Shown here: one piece after another, positions 1 to 5,295 of the stretch
How the letters are laid out: the number at the start of each line of letters is the position of its first letter
How positions within the stretch are numbered: the first letter of the stretch is position 1
Source: Synergistaceae bacterium
GTDB lineage: Bacteria; Synergistota; Synergistia; Synergistales; Synergistaceae
Length of the DNA: 5,295 nt
Assembly: GCA_031271065.1 (NCBI GenBank)
Contig: JAISWP010000117.1
Span: forward strand, 1-5,295
Direction of reading: 5' to 3'
Position numbers and translations under genes: made by a program
Notes under the pieces: model-generated
Databases searched by the model: none
What the model was told of the DNA's origin: nothing
The model's input: the letters and a program-made list of their open reading frames with translations, nothing else

Positions 1-1145
1 CCCTTGCCGTCGGGATAGCCGGCCTCAGCCAGGAGACGCTTGGCTTCCGCCACATCGCCCTCGGGCTTGAAATAGTCCTTGGTCTTGTAGTCTTTGCCGT
101 CCCTGCCTATGATCCCGTAGGGCACGAAGGACGTAGCCGGTTTTTCTCCGGCTCTGCTGATGTTCTTCACCAATACCGTGCGGTCTACGGCCAGGTTGAG
201 CGCCCTGCGCACTCTCGGGTCCAGAGTGGCTTTGGCCTGTACCGGATCGTACTCCATCGCGTTGTCGGAGACGTTGAAGTGCATCCACACCGACGCCAGG
301 TACGGCACCGTCTGAGCTTTGCCCTCCTCTATGAGAGTCGGTATCATGGCGGCAGGGACGTTGCTGTCCACTACGTCCAGGTCTCCCGCCTCATAGGTCG
401 AGAGGGTGGAATTGGGGTCCGGCAGGATCCTGAACTCTATCGCGTCGAGTTTCGCCTTGTCGGCGCCGTTGTATTTGTCGTTCCTCTCGATTATTATGCG
501 GTCCTTTGGACGCCACTCCCGGAGTTTAAAGGGACCGTTGCCCACGTAGGTGGCCGCGTCCAGCGTCCACTCGGGATTGGCCGAGACGACCTTCTCGTTC
601 TCCGGCATGTAGAAAAACACCGTCGTGAGTTCGAGGAAATATCCGGTGGGGCTTTCGAGGGTCACTTCGAGAGTCCTCTCGTCCAGGGCTTTCACTCCCA
701 CGTCGGAAGCTTCCGCCTCGCCTGAGTTGTAGGCCCGCCCGTTTTTGATGTAGTAGAGTTCCGTAGCGTAATCTCCGGCGGTTTCCGGCGTAAGGATGCG
801 TTTCCAGGCGAACTCGAAGTCGCTGGCCAGCACCGGGTCTCCGTTGGACCATACCCTGTCCTCGCGGAGCTTGAAAGTGTAGACGAGTCCGTCGTCGGAC
901 ATGGTGTAACTCTCGGCCGCCGCCGGGACCAGCCTGCCGTCCTTATCGTAGCCCATGAGCCCCTCAAAGCAGTTCATGATCACCTGCGCCGAGCTTATCT
1001 CGGTGGTGAGCGAAGGGTCGATGGTGACCGGATCGGAGACGAAGTTCGTCCGCAGGATCTTCTCCGCGGATTCGGCAGGGGCCGTAACAGAGGCGAGACA
1101 CAACAGCAGCGCGGCAAGGATAAAGCAGATTTTTTTCATTGACAT
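1..1145 (-). CDS. oppA: Oligopeptide-binding protein OppA (solute-binding protein family 5), 3' end cut by window edge
   Basis: This is the extracytoplasmic peptide receptor that delivers peptides to the OppBCDF permease. The window shows 381 codons; family members usually have about 500-550 residues, so roughly the last 30% lies beyond the left edge. Residues 1-24 form a signal peptide: K4-K5, a hydrophobic stretch from about 6 to 20, and a likely signal peptidase I site after A22-P23-A24. C14 is preceded by LLL rather than a lipobox, so the protein is probably periplasmic and not a lipoprotein. Family 5 hallmarks are FEGLMGYDKDGRLVPAAAES (60-79), YTFKLREDRVWSNGDPV (89-105), LYYIKNGRAYNSGE (130-143), the NGPFKL turn (203-208) and VRRALNLAVDR (312-322). 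The LYYIKNG segment resembles oligopeptide rather than dipeptide or nickel receptors. I chose the ATG at 1145 because AGGAGG lies five bases upstream; an in-frame ATG at 1139 (MKKICF) is the alternative. Family assignment is secure; the exact peptide preference is inferred. Confidence 0.93.
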   Translation of the reverse strand, partial: MSMKKICFILAALLLCLASVTAPAESAEKILRTNFVSDPVTIDPSLTTEISSAQVIMNCFEGLMGYDKDGRLVPAAAESYTMSDDGLVYTFKLREDRVWSNGDPVLASDFEFAWKRILTPETAGDYATELYYIKNGRAYNSGEAEASDVGVKALDERTLEVTLESPTGYFLELTTVFFYMPENEKVVSANPEWTLDAATYVGNGPFKLREWRPKDRIIIERNDKYNGADKAKLDAIEFRILPDPNSTLSTYEAGDLDVVDSNVPAAMIPTLIEEGKAQTVPYLASVWMHFNVSDNAMEYDPVQAKATLDPRVRRALNLAVDRTVLVKNISRAGEKPATSFVPYGIIGRDGKDYKTKDYFKPEGDVAEAKRLLAEAGYPDGK

Positions 1146-1236
1146 ACACTCCTCCTATTTGATTGCGTTTCGTATATCTGTATATATATCTCCACGCACG
1201 CTCTTTGCGGGCGGAATTGTAAGGCGGCTGCGCACG
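1146..1236 (-). other. 91-base oppF-oppA spacer
   Basis: This is the only sizeable gap inside the operon; the other junctions are 1-13 bases. The half next to oppF is G+C-rich. The half next to oppA holds an alternating tract of T and A (1189-1181), then GATATAC (1178-1172), then the oppA ribosome site. The tract could serve as a -10 element or as an unstructured site for RNA cleavage, but there is no acceptable -35 at 16-18 bases. No stable hairpin followed by a T run is present, so I see no terminator. oppA is therefore probably co-transcribed with oppBCDF, possibly with separate tuning of its transcript level. Confidence 0.5.
1149..1156 (-). promoter_or_regulatory. Ribosome binding site of oppA (AGGAGGAG)
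   Basis: The minus strand reads AGGAGGAG from 1156 down to 1149. It is the strongest Shine-Dalgarno match in the operon. The AGGAGG core is five bases from the ATG at 1145 and eleven from the ATG at 1139, which favours the upstream start; the second overlapping AGGAG is nine bases from 1139, so the downstream start is not excluded. A strong site fits the need to make more receptor than permease. Confidence 0.8.
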
Positions 1237-2202
1237 TCAGATGAAATGGCAGGCCACGAAATGCCCCGGGGCCGCTTCCCTGAACTCGGGATATTCGTCC
1301 TGGCACCCGGCCTCGACGCGGGGGCATCGTGTCTTGAATTTACAGCCAGGCGGAGTGTCTATGGGGGAGGGTATCTCTCCCTTGAGGATCATCCTCTGCG
1401 ACCGGGCCGATTCGTCGGGATCGGGAATGGGCATGGCGGACAGAAGCGAGCGAGTGTAGGGGTGCAGAGGATTTTTATAAAGCTCGCCGCTTGACGCCAG
1501 CTCCACGAGTCCTCCCAGGTACATCACCCCTATTCGGGTCGAAATGTGCTTGACCATGGAAAGATCGTGAGCTATGAAAAGATACGTCAGCCCCATCTTC
1601 TCCTGAAGTTCCTCCAGCATGTTTATCACCTGGGCCTGAATGGACACGTCCAGGGCTGAGATCGGCTCGTCGCACACGATGAACGAAGGTTCTACGACGA
1701 GGGCTCTCGCTATCCCTATCCTCTGGCGCTGTCCGCCTGAGAACTCGTGAGGATAACGGTTTATGTGCCACTTCCTGAGGCCGACCCGGTTCAGCATGGC
1801 GAGTATCCGCTCCGTCCTCTCCGCGCCCCGAGCGAGCCCGTGTATGTCTATGGCCTCGCCGACTATGTCGCCCACCGTCATCCTCGAGTCCAGCGACGAG
1901 AACGGATCCTGAAATATCATCTGGAGTTCCTTGCGGTACGGCGTCATCTCCCTGCCGGGCAGGGACGATATGTCCGTTCCGTTGAATATTATCCTGCCCT
2001 CCGTGGGACTGTACAGCCTGACTATGGTGCGCCCCACCGTCGTCTTGCCGCACCCGGATTCGCCGACAAGACCGAGGGTTTCCCCCCGTTCCACGGCGAA
2101 GGACACGTCGTCCACCGCCTTGACGTACTGGACTTTTCCCCCGAAAAATCCCCGGTGTACGGGAAAATATTTTTTCAGTCTCTGGATTTCCAGCATCGGC
2201 AT
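1237..2202 (-). CDS. oppF: Oligopeptide ABC transporter ATP-binding protein OppF
   Basis: This is one of the two cytoplasmic ATPases that power peptide import through OppB-OppC, pairing with OppD. Counting from the ATG at 2202 it has 321 residues, normal for the family. It shows Walker A GESGCGKT (47-54), Q-loop Q98 in FQDP, signature FSGGQRQR (154-161), Walker B FIVCDEP (174-180), D-loop ALD and H-loop H212, so the site should be catalytically competent. The C-terminal oligopeptide-transporter extension starts near HPY (247-249). Its cysteines C287, C293, C300 and C318, spaced C-x5-C-x6-C-x17-C, are the pattern that binds a [4Fe-4S] cluster in related transporters. The N-terminus (MLEIQRLKKYFPV) and the phrase FSSLDSRMTV distinguish OppF/DppF from OppD. 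A longer GTG start at 2214 is possible but poorly supported by an upstream ribosome site. The gene begins 13 bases after oppD ends. Confidence 0.95.
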   Translation of the reverse strand: MPMLEIQRLKKYFPVHRGFFGGKVQYVKAVDDVSFAVERGETLGLVGESGCGKTTVGRTIVRLYSPTEGRIIFNGTDISSLPGREMTPYRKELQMIFQDPFSSLDSRMTVGDIVGEAIDIHGLARGAERTERILAMLNRVGLRKWHINRYPHEFSGGQRQRIGIARALVVEPSFIVCDEPISALDVSIQAQVINMLEELQEKMGLTYLFIAHDLSMVKHISTRIGVMYLGGLVELASSGELYKNPLHPYTRSLLSAMPIPDPDESARSQRMILKGEIPSPIDTPPGCKFKTRCPRVEAGCQDEYPEFREAAPGHFVACHFI

Positions 2203-2217
2203 ATCCTCTCCCACCTC
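2203..2217 (-). promoter_or_regulatory. Ribosome binding region deciding the oppF start
   Basis: The minus strand from 2217 reads GAGGTGGGAGAGGAT and then ATG at 2202. GGGAG (2212-2208) sits five bases from that ATG, and AGGTGG (2216-2211) sits eight bases from it. The GTG at 2214 lies inside this purine-rich stretch and has little complementarity upstream, so the annotated start is 2202. The ATG at 2196 (MLEIQ) is a weaker alternative, with AGAGGA seven bases away. The region overlaps the oppD stop codon, which fits coupled translation. Confidence 0.6.
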
Positions 2218-3211
2218 ACATAGAGACGCTCGGGGCGTCGGGATGGTTGAGGAAACAGGCGGATTGGTGTCCCTCTGCTACGTCGAACACGGGAGGACGC
2301 GCGTTTACGCATATTTTCATGGCGTAAGTGCACCTCGCGGCAAACGCGCATCCCGCCGGGGGCTTGAGCAGGTCCGGCGGATGCCCTTTTATGGGTACGA
2401 GACGCTCTTTTTGCATTCTGTTCGGGTTCGGGACGCTTTTCAAAAGCCCCAGGGTGTAAGGATGCCTCGGTCTGCGGAATATGTCGCGGACAGTCCCGCT
2501 CTCGGCTATGCGCCCCGCGTACATCACATTCACCCTGTCGCACATGCCGGCGACGACGCCCAGGTCGTGGGTTATCAGAATTATCGACGTCCCGAGCCTG
2601 CTTTTGAGTTCCTTCATCAGTTCGAGTATCTGCGCCTGTATCGTAACGTCGAGAGCTGTAGTGGGCTCGTCGGCTATGAGGAGGTCCGGGTCGCAGCAGA
2701 TCGCTATGGCTATCATGACGCGCTGTCTCATGCCTCCCGAGAATTCGTGGGGATACTGGTTTATCCTGCGGTCCGGCGACGGTATCATGACAGAGGCCAA
2801 TATCTCGAGAGCCCTGCGTTTCGCCTCCGTCTTGGGGAGCTTTCTGTGTTTGACCAGTGTCTCGGTTATCTGGCCGCCGATGGTGAATACAGGGTTCAGC
2901 GACGTCATGGGATCCTGGAATATCATGCCTATCTCGCTGCCTCTGACGCTCTCCATCTCGCGCTCGCCTAACTGCGCCAGGTTGCGGCCGGAGAAGAGTA
3001 TTTCCCCCGAGACGACCCGCCCGTTTTCCGAGAGAAGTCCCATAGTGGACAGCATGGCCACGCTCTTTCCGCTGCCGCTCTCTCCGACTATGCCGAGAGT
3101 CTCGCCTCTGTCGATGTATATCGATACGTCGTCGACCGCCTTCACCTCTCCCACGTGAGTGAAGAAGGATGTTCGGAGATTGCGTATTTCCAGCAGCCGT
3201 TCCTTCGCCAT
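2216..3211 (-). CDS. oppD: Oligopeptide ABC transporter ATP-binding protein OppD
   Basis: This is the second ATPase of the importer, partner of OppF on the cytoplasmic face. It has 331 residues, typical for OppD/DppD. It shows Walker A GESGSGKS (43-50), Q-loop Q99 in IFQDPMTSLNP, signature FSGGMRQR (157-164), Walker B LLIADEP (177-183), D-loop ALD (186-188) and H-loop H215 in THDLGVV. The phrases FQDPMTSLNP and THDLGVVAGMCDRVNVMYAG are characteristic of the OppD/DppD branch. The family C-terminal extension begins around HPYTLGLL (250-257). It carries C288, C294, C301 and C319 with the same C-x5-C-x6-C-x17-C spacing as OppF, a probable [4Fe-4S] site. The start ATG at 3211 follows the oppC stop by four bases and has GAGGG (3225-3221) nine bases upstream. 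All motifs are intact. Dipeptide transporters share this architecture, so the Opp rather than Dpp name rests mainly on the neighbouring receptor. Confidence 0.95.
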   Translation of the reverse strand: MAKERLLEIRNLRTSFFTHVGEVKAVDDVSIYIDRGETLGIVGESGSGKSVAMLSTMGLLSENGRVVSGEILFSGRNLAQLGEREMESVRGSEIGMIFQDPMTSLNPVFTIGGQITETLVKHRKLPKTEAKRRALEILASVMIPSPDRRINQYPHEFSGGMRQRVMIAIAICCDPDLLIADEPTTALDVTIQAQILELMKELKSRLGTSIILITHDLGVVAGMCDRVNVMYAGRIAESGTVRDIFRRPRHPYTLGLLKSVPNPNRMQKERLVPIKGHPPDLLKPPAGCAFAARCTYAMKICVNARPPVFDVAEGHQSACFLNHPDAPSVSM

Positions 3212-3215
3212 TGAA

Positions 3216-4139
3216 TCAGTCCCTCATCTTCGGGTCAAGCGCGTCGCGCAGCCCGTCTCCCAGTACATTGAAGGCGAGCATGGTGAGGCATATCGCCAGC
3301 GACGGGAACAGGAGCTGGTATGGGGCAACCCGCATGTATTGTATGCTCTCGGATGCAAGGGTCCCCCAGGACGCTCTCGGCACCGGTATGCCGAGCCCTA
3401 TGAAACTCAGGAACGCCTCAGTGAATATGGCGTCGGGTATCGACAGAGTCATCATGACTATTATCTGTCCCATGCAGTTTGGAATGAGATGCCGGAAGAG
3501 TATGCGGACGCTGGACGCTCCCAGCACTCTCGCCGCCAGGATGAACTCCTGCTCTTTGAGCTGGAGCATCTCCCCCCGCACGAGACGGGCCATAGGAAGC
3601 CAATAGGCCACCGCCAGCGCGAAAATTATGCTGTGAAGGCCCGGACCGAGGAACACCATGAACAGTATGACGTAGATGGTCCTTGGAATGGAGTAGATGA
3701 CGTCCACTATCCTCATCATGAGAAGATCGGTCTTGCCTCCGGCGAACCCGGAGACGCCGCCGTATACGATCCCTATCACCAGGTTGAGGAAACTCGCCGC
3801 GAAGGCTATTATCAGGGAGTATCTCGCGCCGAACCAGATGCGGGTGAATATGTCGCGTCCGAAGTTGTCCGTGCCGAACCAGTACGCGGCGCCGGGCCAC
3901 CGGTTCGATATCTCGAAGTGGTTTGTGTAGTAATCGGGTTTTATCATAGGGATAAACACGGTGCAGGCCACTATCAGGGTGATCGCTCCCAGCGACGCCA
4001 CCGCCGGCTTGTTCCCTTTGAGCCGCCTCCAGGTGTCCTGCCAGTAGGTCACGTTGGGCCTCGCCGCCTCGTCGGGCAGGATCTCCGCTGCGTCTATCCG
4101 TTCGAACATATCGGCGTTTACGCGTTCGTATTCCGGCAT
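3216..4139 (-). CDS. oppC: Oligopeptide ABC transporter permease OppC
   Basis: This inner-membrane permease subunit forms the peptide channel with OppB. It has 307 residues. A cytoplasmic N-terminal tail of about 45 residues, with WRRLKGNKPAVASLG (37-51), corresponds to the OppC N-terminal domain and leads into the first membrane helix (about 46-66). The diagnostic motif FGTDNFGRDIFTRIWFGAR (88-106) lies in the external loop before the binding-protein-dependent transport domain. Further helices lie near 108-132, 155-187, 224-246 and 275-295. The EAA loop that docks onto an ATPase is at about 198-221 (EFILAARVLGASS...LIPN), with its conserved glycine at G207. The start ATG at 4139 lies one base after the oppB stop, with GGAGGG (4150-4145) five bases upstream inside the end of oppB, so translation is probably coupled to oppB. 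The C-terminus GDGLRDALDPKMRD is typical. I see no truncation. Confidence 0.95.
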   Translation of the reverse strand: MPEYERVNADMFERIDAAEILPDEAARPNVTYWQDTWRRLKGNKPAVASLGAITLIVACTVFIPMIKPDYYTNHFEISNRWPGAAYWFGTDNFGRDIFTRIWFGARYSLIIAFAASFLNLVIGIVYGGVSGFAGGKTDLLMMRIVDVIYSIPRTIYVILFMVFLGPGLHSIIFALAVAYWLPMARLVRGEMLQLKEQEFILAARVLGASSVRILFRHLIPNCMGQIIVMMTLSIPDAIFTEAFLSFIGLGIPVPRASWGTLASESIQYMRVAPYQLLFPSLAICLTMLAFNVLGDGLRDALDPKMRD

Positions 4140-4140
4140 A

Positions 4141-5073
4141 TCAGCCCTCCGGATCCTCGAGTTTTATCCTGGGATCCACCAGCACGTAAAGGACGTCGAC
4201 CAGAAAGTTGCAGAGGATGACGAACGAGCTGTAGAAGATGGATACCCCCAGGACGAGGGTGTAGTCCCTGTTGCTCACGGACATGACGAACTCGCGTCCC
4301 AGGCCCGGGATGGCGAATATCGTCTCTATGACGAAACTTCCAGTGACCACGTTGGCTATGAGCGGTCCGAGGTATGTCACCACCGGTATCATCGAGTTCT
4401 TCATGGCGTGCTTGAACACCACGGATCGCCAGGTGAGCCCCTTGGCTCTCGCGGTCCTGATGTAGTCCTGCTGTATCACCTCGAGGTATTTGCTGCGGGT
4501 GAGGCGCGCTATGAACGCGGTGAAGTATCCGGCGAGGGCTATGACCGGCAGGATTAGGTGGCGGGTTTCCCCGTAGCCCGTTGGGGGCAGTATTTTCAGC
4601 TTGATCGAGAAGAACAGGATCATCAGGTTGGCCAGCACGAAGCTGGGTATGGTAACTCCGAGGGTGGCGATTATCATCATGAACCGGTCGAGTTTTCTGC
4701 CCTGGTGCATGGCGGCGGCCACCCCTATGTTGACTCCGGCCGCCAGAGAAGCCAGTACCACGAGGAAGCCTATCTTCGCGGAGGCCGGGAACGAATAGGC
4801 TATTATGTCGCGCACCATACGGGAGCGCAGTTTCATGGACGGCCCCATGTCCCCCTTGGTGACGAGGTTTTTCAGGTATATGAAGTATTGCTGATGGAGG
4901 GGCCTGTCCAGCCCGAAACTCGCCAGCATGTTGGCTCTCACCGCGACGGGTACGTCCCGTTCGCTGGTGAACGGATCGCCGGGTAACATTCGTATTAGGA
5001 AAAATATGATCGTGATGACTGTAAAAATAGTTATCAAACTTACAAAAAGGCGCCTTATGATGTATTTAAGCAT
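4141..5073 (-). CDS. oppB: Oligopeptide ABC transporter permease OppB
   Basis: This is the first gene of the operon and the second inner-membrane permease subunit, partner of OppC. From the ATG at 5073 it has 310 residues, the usual OppB/DppB length. The N-terminus MLKYIIRRLFVSLITIFTV runs straight into helix 1. It is followed by the family motif RMLPGDPF (28-35) and a long external loop containing FGLDRPLHQQYFIYL (53-67). Helices are likely near 99-121, 130-156, 173-192, 229-251 and 272-299. The EAA loop is at about 204-227 (YIRTARAKGLTWRSV...), with the invariant-type glycine G212. The C-terminus LVDPRIKLEDPEG is typical. An in-frame ATG two codons upstream (5079) would give MSMLKY, but its ribosome site would be only one base away, so 5073 is preferred. 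Confidence 0.94.
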   Translation of the reverse strand: MLKYIIRRLFVSLITIFTVITIIFFLIRMLPGDPFTSERDVPVAVRANMLASFGLDRPLHQQYFIYLKNLVTKGDMGPSMKLRSRMVRDIIAYSFPASAKIGFLVVLASLAAGVNIGVAAAMHQGRKLDRFMMIIATLGVTIPSFVLANLMILFFSIKLKILPPTGYGETRHLILPVIALAGYFTAFIARLTRSKYLEVIQQDYIRTARAKGLTWRSVVFKHAMKNSMIPVVTYLGPLIANVVTGSFVIETIFAIPGLGREFVMSVSNRDYTLVLGVSIFYSSFVILCNFLVDVLYVLVDPRIKLEDPEG

Positions 5074-5080
5074 ACTCATG

Positions 5081-5089
5081 CCCCTTTTT
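5081..5089 (-). promoter_or_regulatory. Ribosome binding site of oppB (AAAAAGGGG)
   Basis: The minus strand reads AAAAAGGGG from 5089 to 5081. The AAGGGG core ends one base before the ATG at 5079 and seven bases before the ATG at 5073. Normal spacing therefore selects 5073 as the translation start, in agreement with the family N-terminus MLKYIIRR. Confidence 0.7.
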
Positions 5090-5092
5090 ACG

Positions 5093-5114
5093 CGGATAAG
5101 CCAGAGCTTATTCG
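5093..5114. promoter_or_regulatory. Imperfect palindrome over the predicted operon transcription start
   Basis: The arms CGGATAAGC (5093-5101) and GCTTATTCG (5106-5114) are complementary except for one mismatch and are separated by CAGA. The predicted opp transcription start (about 5112-5110) falls inside the outer arm. As DNA this is a plausible operator for a dimeric repressor. As RNA it would put a short stem with a UCUG loop at the 5' end of the mRNA, four bases before the oppB ribosome site. No T run follows on either strand, so it is not an intrinsic terminator. Which role applies cannot be told from sequence. Confidence 0.5.
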
Positions 5115-5117
5115 AAG

Positions 5118-5146
5118 ATTATATAGGCAGTGTCCGCATAGCACAA
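5118..5146 (-). promoter_or_regulatory. Probable sigma70-type promoter of the opp operon
   Basis: On the minus strand a perfect -10 hexamer TATAAT occupies 5123-5118. Seventeen bases upstream is TTGTGC (5146-5141), which matches the -35 consensus TTGACA at three of six positions. The predicted start near 5112-5110 gives a leader of just under 40 bases to the oppB ATG at 5073. There is no extended -10 TG. The weak -35 suggests that an activator may help or that output is moderate. Confidence 0.6.
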
Positions 5147-5163
5147 GTATTCTCCGTTCCCTG

Positions 5164-5187
5164 AATTTAAATTTAAGTTTAAGTTTC
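5164..5187 (+). promoter_or_regulatory. AT-rich hexamer repeat, candidate UP element
   Basis: Three near-identical tandem hexamers, TTTAAA (5166-5171), TTTAAG (5172-5177) and TTTAAG (5178-5183), are followed by TTTC. The first also lies in a 10-base palindrome AATTTAAATT (5164-5173). Relative to the plus-strand promoter start predicted near 5227, this block spans about -60 to -40, where the RNA polymerase alpha subunit contacts UP elements. It could equally bind a regulator shared by both divergent units. Confidence 0.45.
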
Positions 5188-5190
5188 TGC

Positions 5191-5219
5191 TTGACAAACA
5201 ATGATACATGGGGTATAAA
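5191..5219 (+). promoter_or_regulatory. Near-consensus sigma70-type promoter of the divergent gene
   Basis: A perfect -35 TTGACA (5191-5196) is followed after exactly 17 bases by TATAAA (5214-5219), five of six matches to the -10 consensus. Transcription should start near 5226-5228, leaving a leader of about 40 bases before the ATG at 5268. This is by far the best promoter in the window and faces away from the opp operon. Confidence 0.8.
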
Positions 5220-5225
5220 ATCAAC

Positions 5226-5239
5226 CACGTTTAATCGTG
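5226..5239. promoter_or_regulatory. Small palindrome at the start of the divergent transcript
   Basis: CACG (5226-5229) and CGTG (5236-5239) flank TTTAAT; the inner T5231 and A5234 also match, giving a 14-base imperfect palindrome. It begins at the predicted transcription start of the plus-strand promoter, a common place for a repressor operator. It is short, so chance occurrence is quite possible. Confidence 0.3.
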
Positions 5240-5251
5240 ACTTTAGTTTAT

Positions 5252-5261
5252 AAAAGGGGGG
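5252..5261 (+). promoter_or_regulatory. Ribosome binding site of the divergent gene
   Basis: AAAAGGGGGG ends six bases before the ATG at 5268 and nine bases before a second ATG at 5271. It resembles the oppB site (AAAAAGGGG) and supports the short open frame that follows as a real gene start. Confidence 0.65.
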
Positions 5262-5267
5262 CTTGGC

Positions 5268-5295
5268 ATGATGTTCGAACGGATTTGCGCGGTAT
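5268..5295 (+). CDS. Start of an unidentified divergent gene, cut by window edge
   Basis: Only nine codons are visible, reading M-M-F-E-R-I-C-A-V. The call rests on a strong promoter, an UP-like tract and a good ribosome site directly upstream, not on the protein, which is too short to recognise. The tandem ATG-ATG leaves the start uncertain by one codon (5268 or 5271). Divergent genes next to peptide transporters are often peptidases, regulators or other metabolic enzymes, but nothing here allows a choice. Confidence 0.6.

Noticed and set aside
279..725. Plus-strand open frame of 148 codons opposite oppA
   Set aside because: It is antisense to conserved OppA sequence and its product has no family features.
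964..1149. Minus-strand GTG-initiated frame reading MYVNEKNLL near the oppA start
   Set aside because: It is out of frame with oppA, which has the signal peptide and the family 5 motifs. The GTG overlaps the ribosome site itself.
1146..1236. Intrinsic terminator between oppF and oppA
   Set aside because: The G+C-rich half forms only weak five-pair stems with wobble pairs and no T run follows on the minus strand.
2203..2214. GTG at 2214 as the oppF start (MGEDMPMLEIQ)
   Set aside because: There is no good ribosome site upstream of it, and the GTG is part of the purine-rich stretch that serves the ATG at 2202. It cannot be wholly excluded.
1931..2971. Long plus-strand open frame (346 codons) opposite oppD and the start of oppF
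   Set aside because: It is antisense to two ATPases with every catalytic motif intact, and has no recognisable domain or membrane pattern. I treat it as a codon-composition artefact.
3159..4220. Long plus-strand open frame (353 codons) opposite oppC
   Set aside because: It lies antisense to an intact, strongly conserved oppC. Its conceptual product is rich in His, Arg, Tyr and Glu with no domain, as expected from the complement of G+C-rich membrane-protein codons.
5080..5267. A riboswitch, T-box or small RNA gene in the divergent region
   Set aside because: The predicted leaders on both sides are only about 40 bases, too short for known riboswitch folds, and no terminator-like hairpin with a U run is present.

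Overview
The window holds one transport locus and the first bases of a divergent neighbour. Most of it (about positions 1-5073, minus strand) is an oligopeptide ABC importer operon, read right to left as oppB, oppC, oppD, oppF, oppA. The first four genes are complete and packed within 1-13 bases of each other. The substrate-binding protein gene, oppA, comes last after a 91-base spacer and runs off the left edge with 381 codons visible.

Together the genes encode a full importer. OppA would capture peptides outside the inner membrane, OppB and OppC form the membrane channel, and OppD and OppF are the paired ATPases. All the ATPase motifs, both permease EAA loops and both C-terminal cysteine clusters of the dipeptide/oligopeptide family are intact, so the system looks functional. 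I see no frameshift, insertion or degeneration.

Positions 5074-5267 form an AT-rich divergent control region. The minus strand has a probable sigma70-type promoter for the operon (TATAAT at 5123-5118), with an imperfect palindrome over the predicted transcription start. The plus strand has a near-consensus promoter (TTGACA, 17 bases, TATAAA) preceded by an AT-rich hexamer repeat that sits where an UP element would. It is followed by a strong ribosome site and the first nine codons of an unidentified gene.

The organism is probably a bacterium with an outer membrane: OppA has a signal peptide but no lipobox cysteine, whereas Gram-positive OppA is normally a lipoprotein. The coding DNA is moderately G+C-rich by eye, yet uses ATA and AGG codons freely. 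With the peptide importer, this would suit a peptide-fermenting lineage such as Synergistota, but that is only a guess. No RNA gene, mobile element, CRISPR array or previously undescribed system is visible. The most interesting parts are the regulatory elements in the divergent region.
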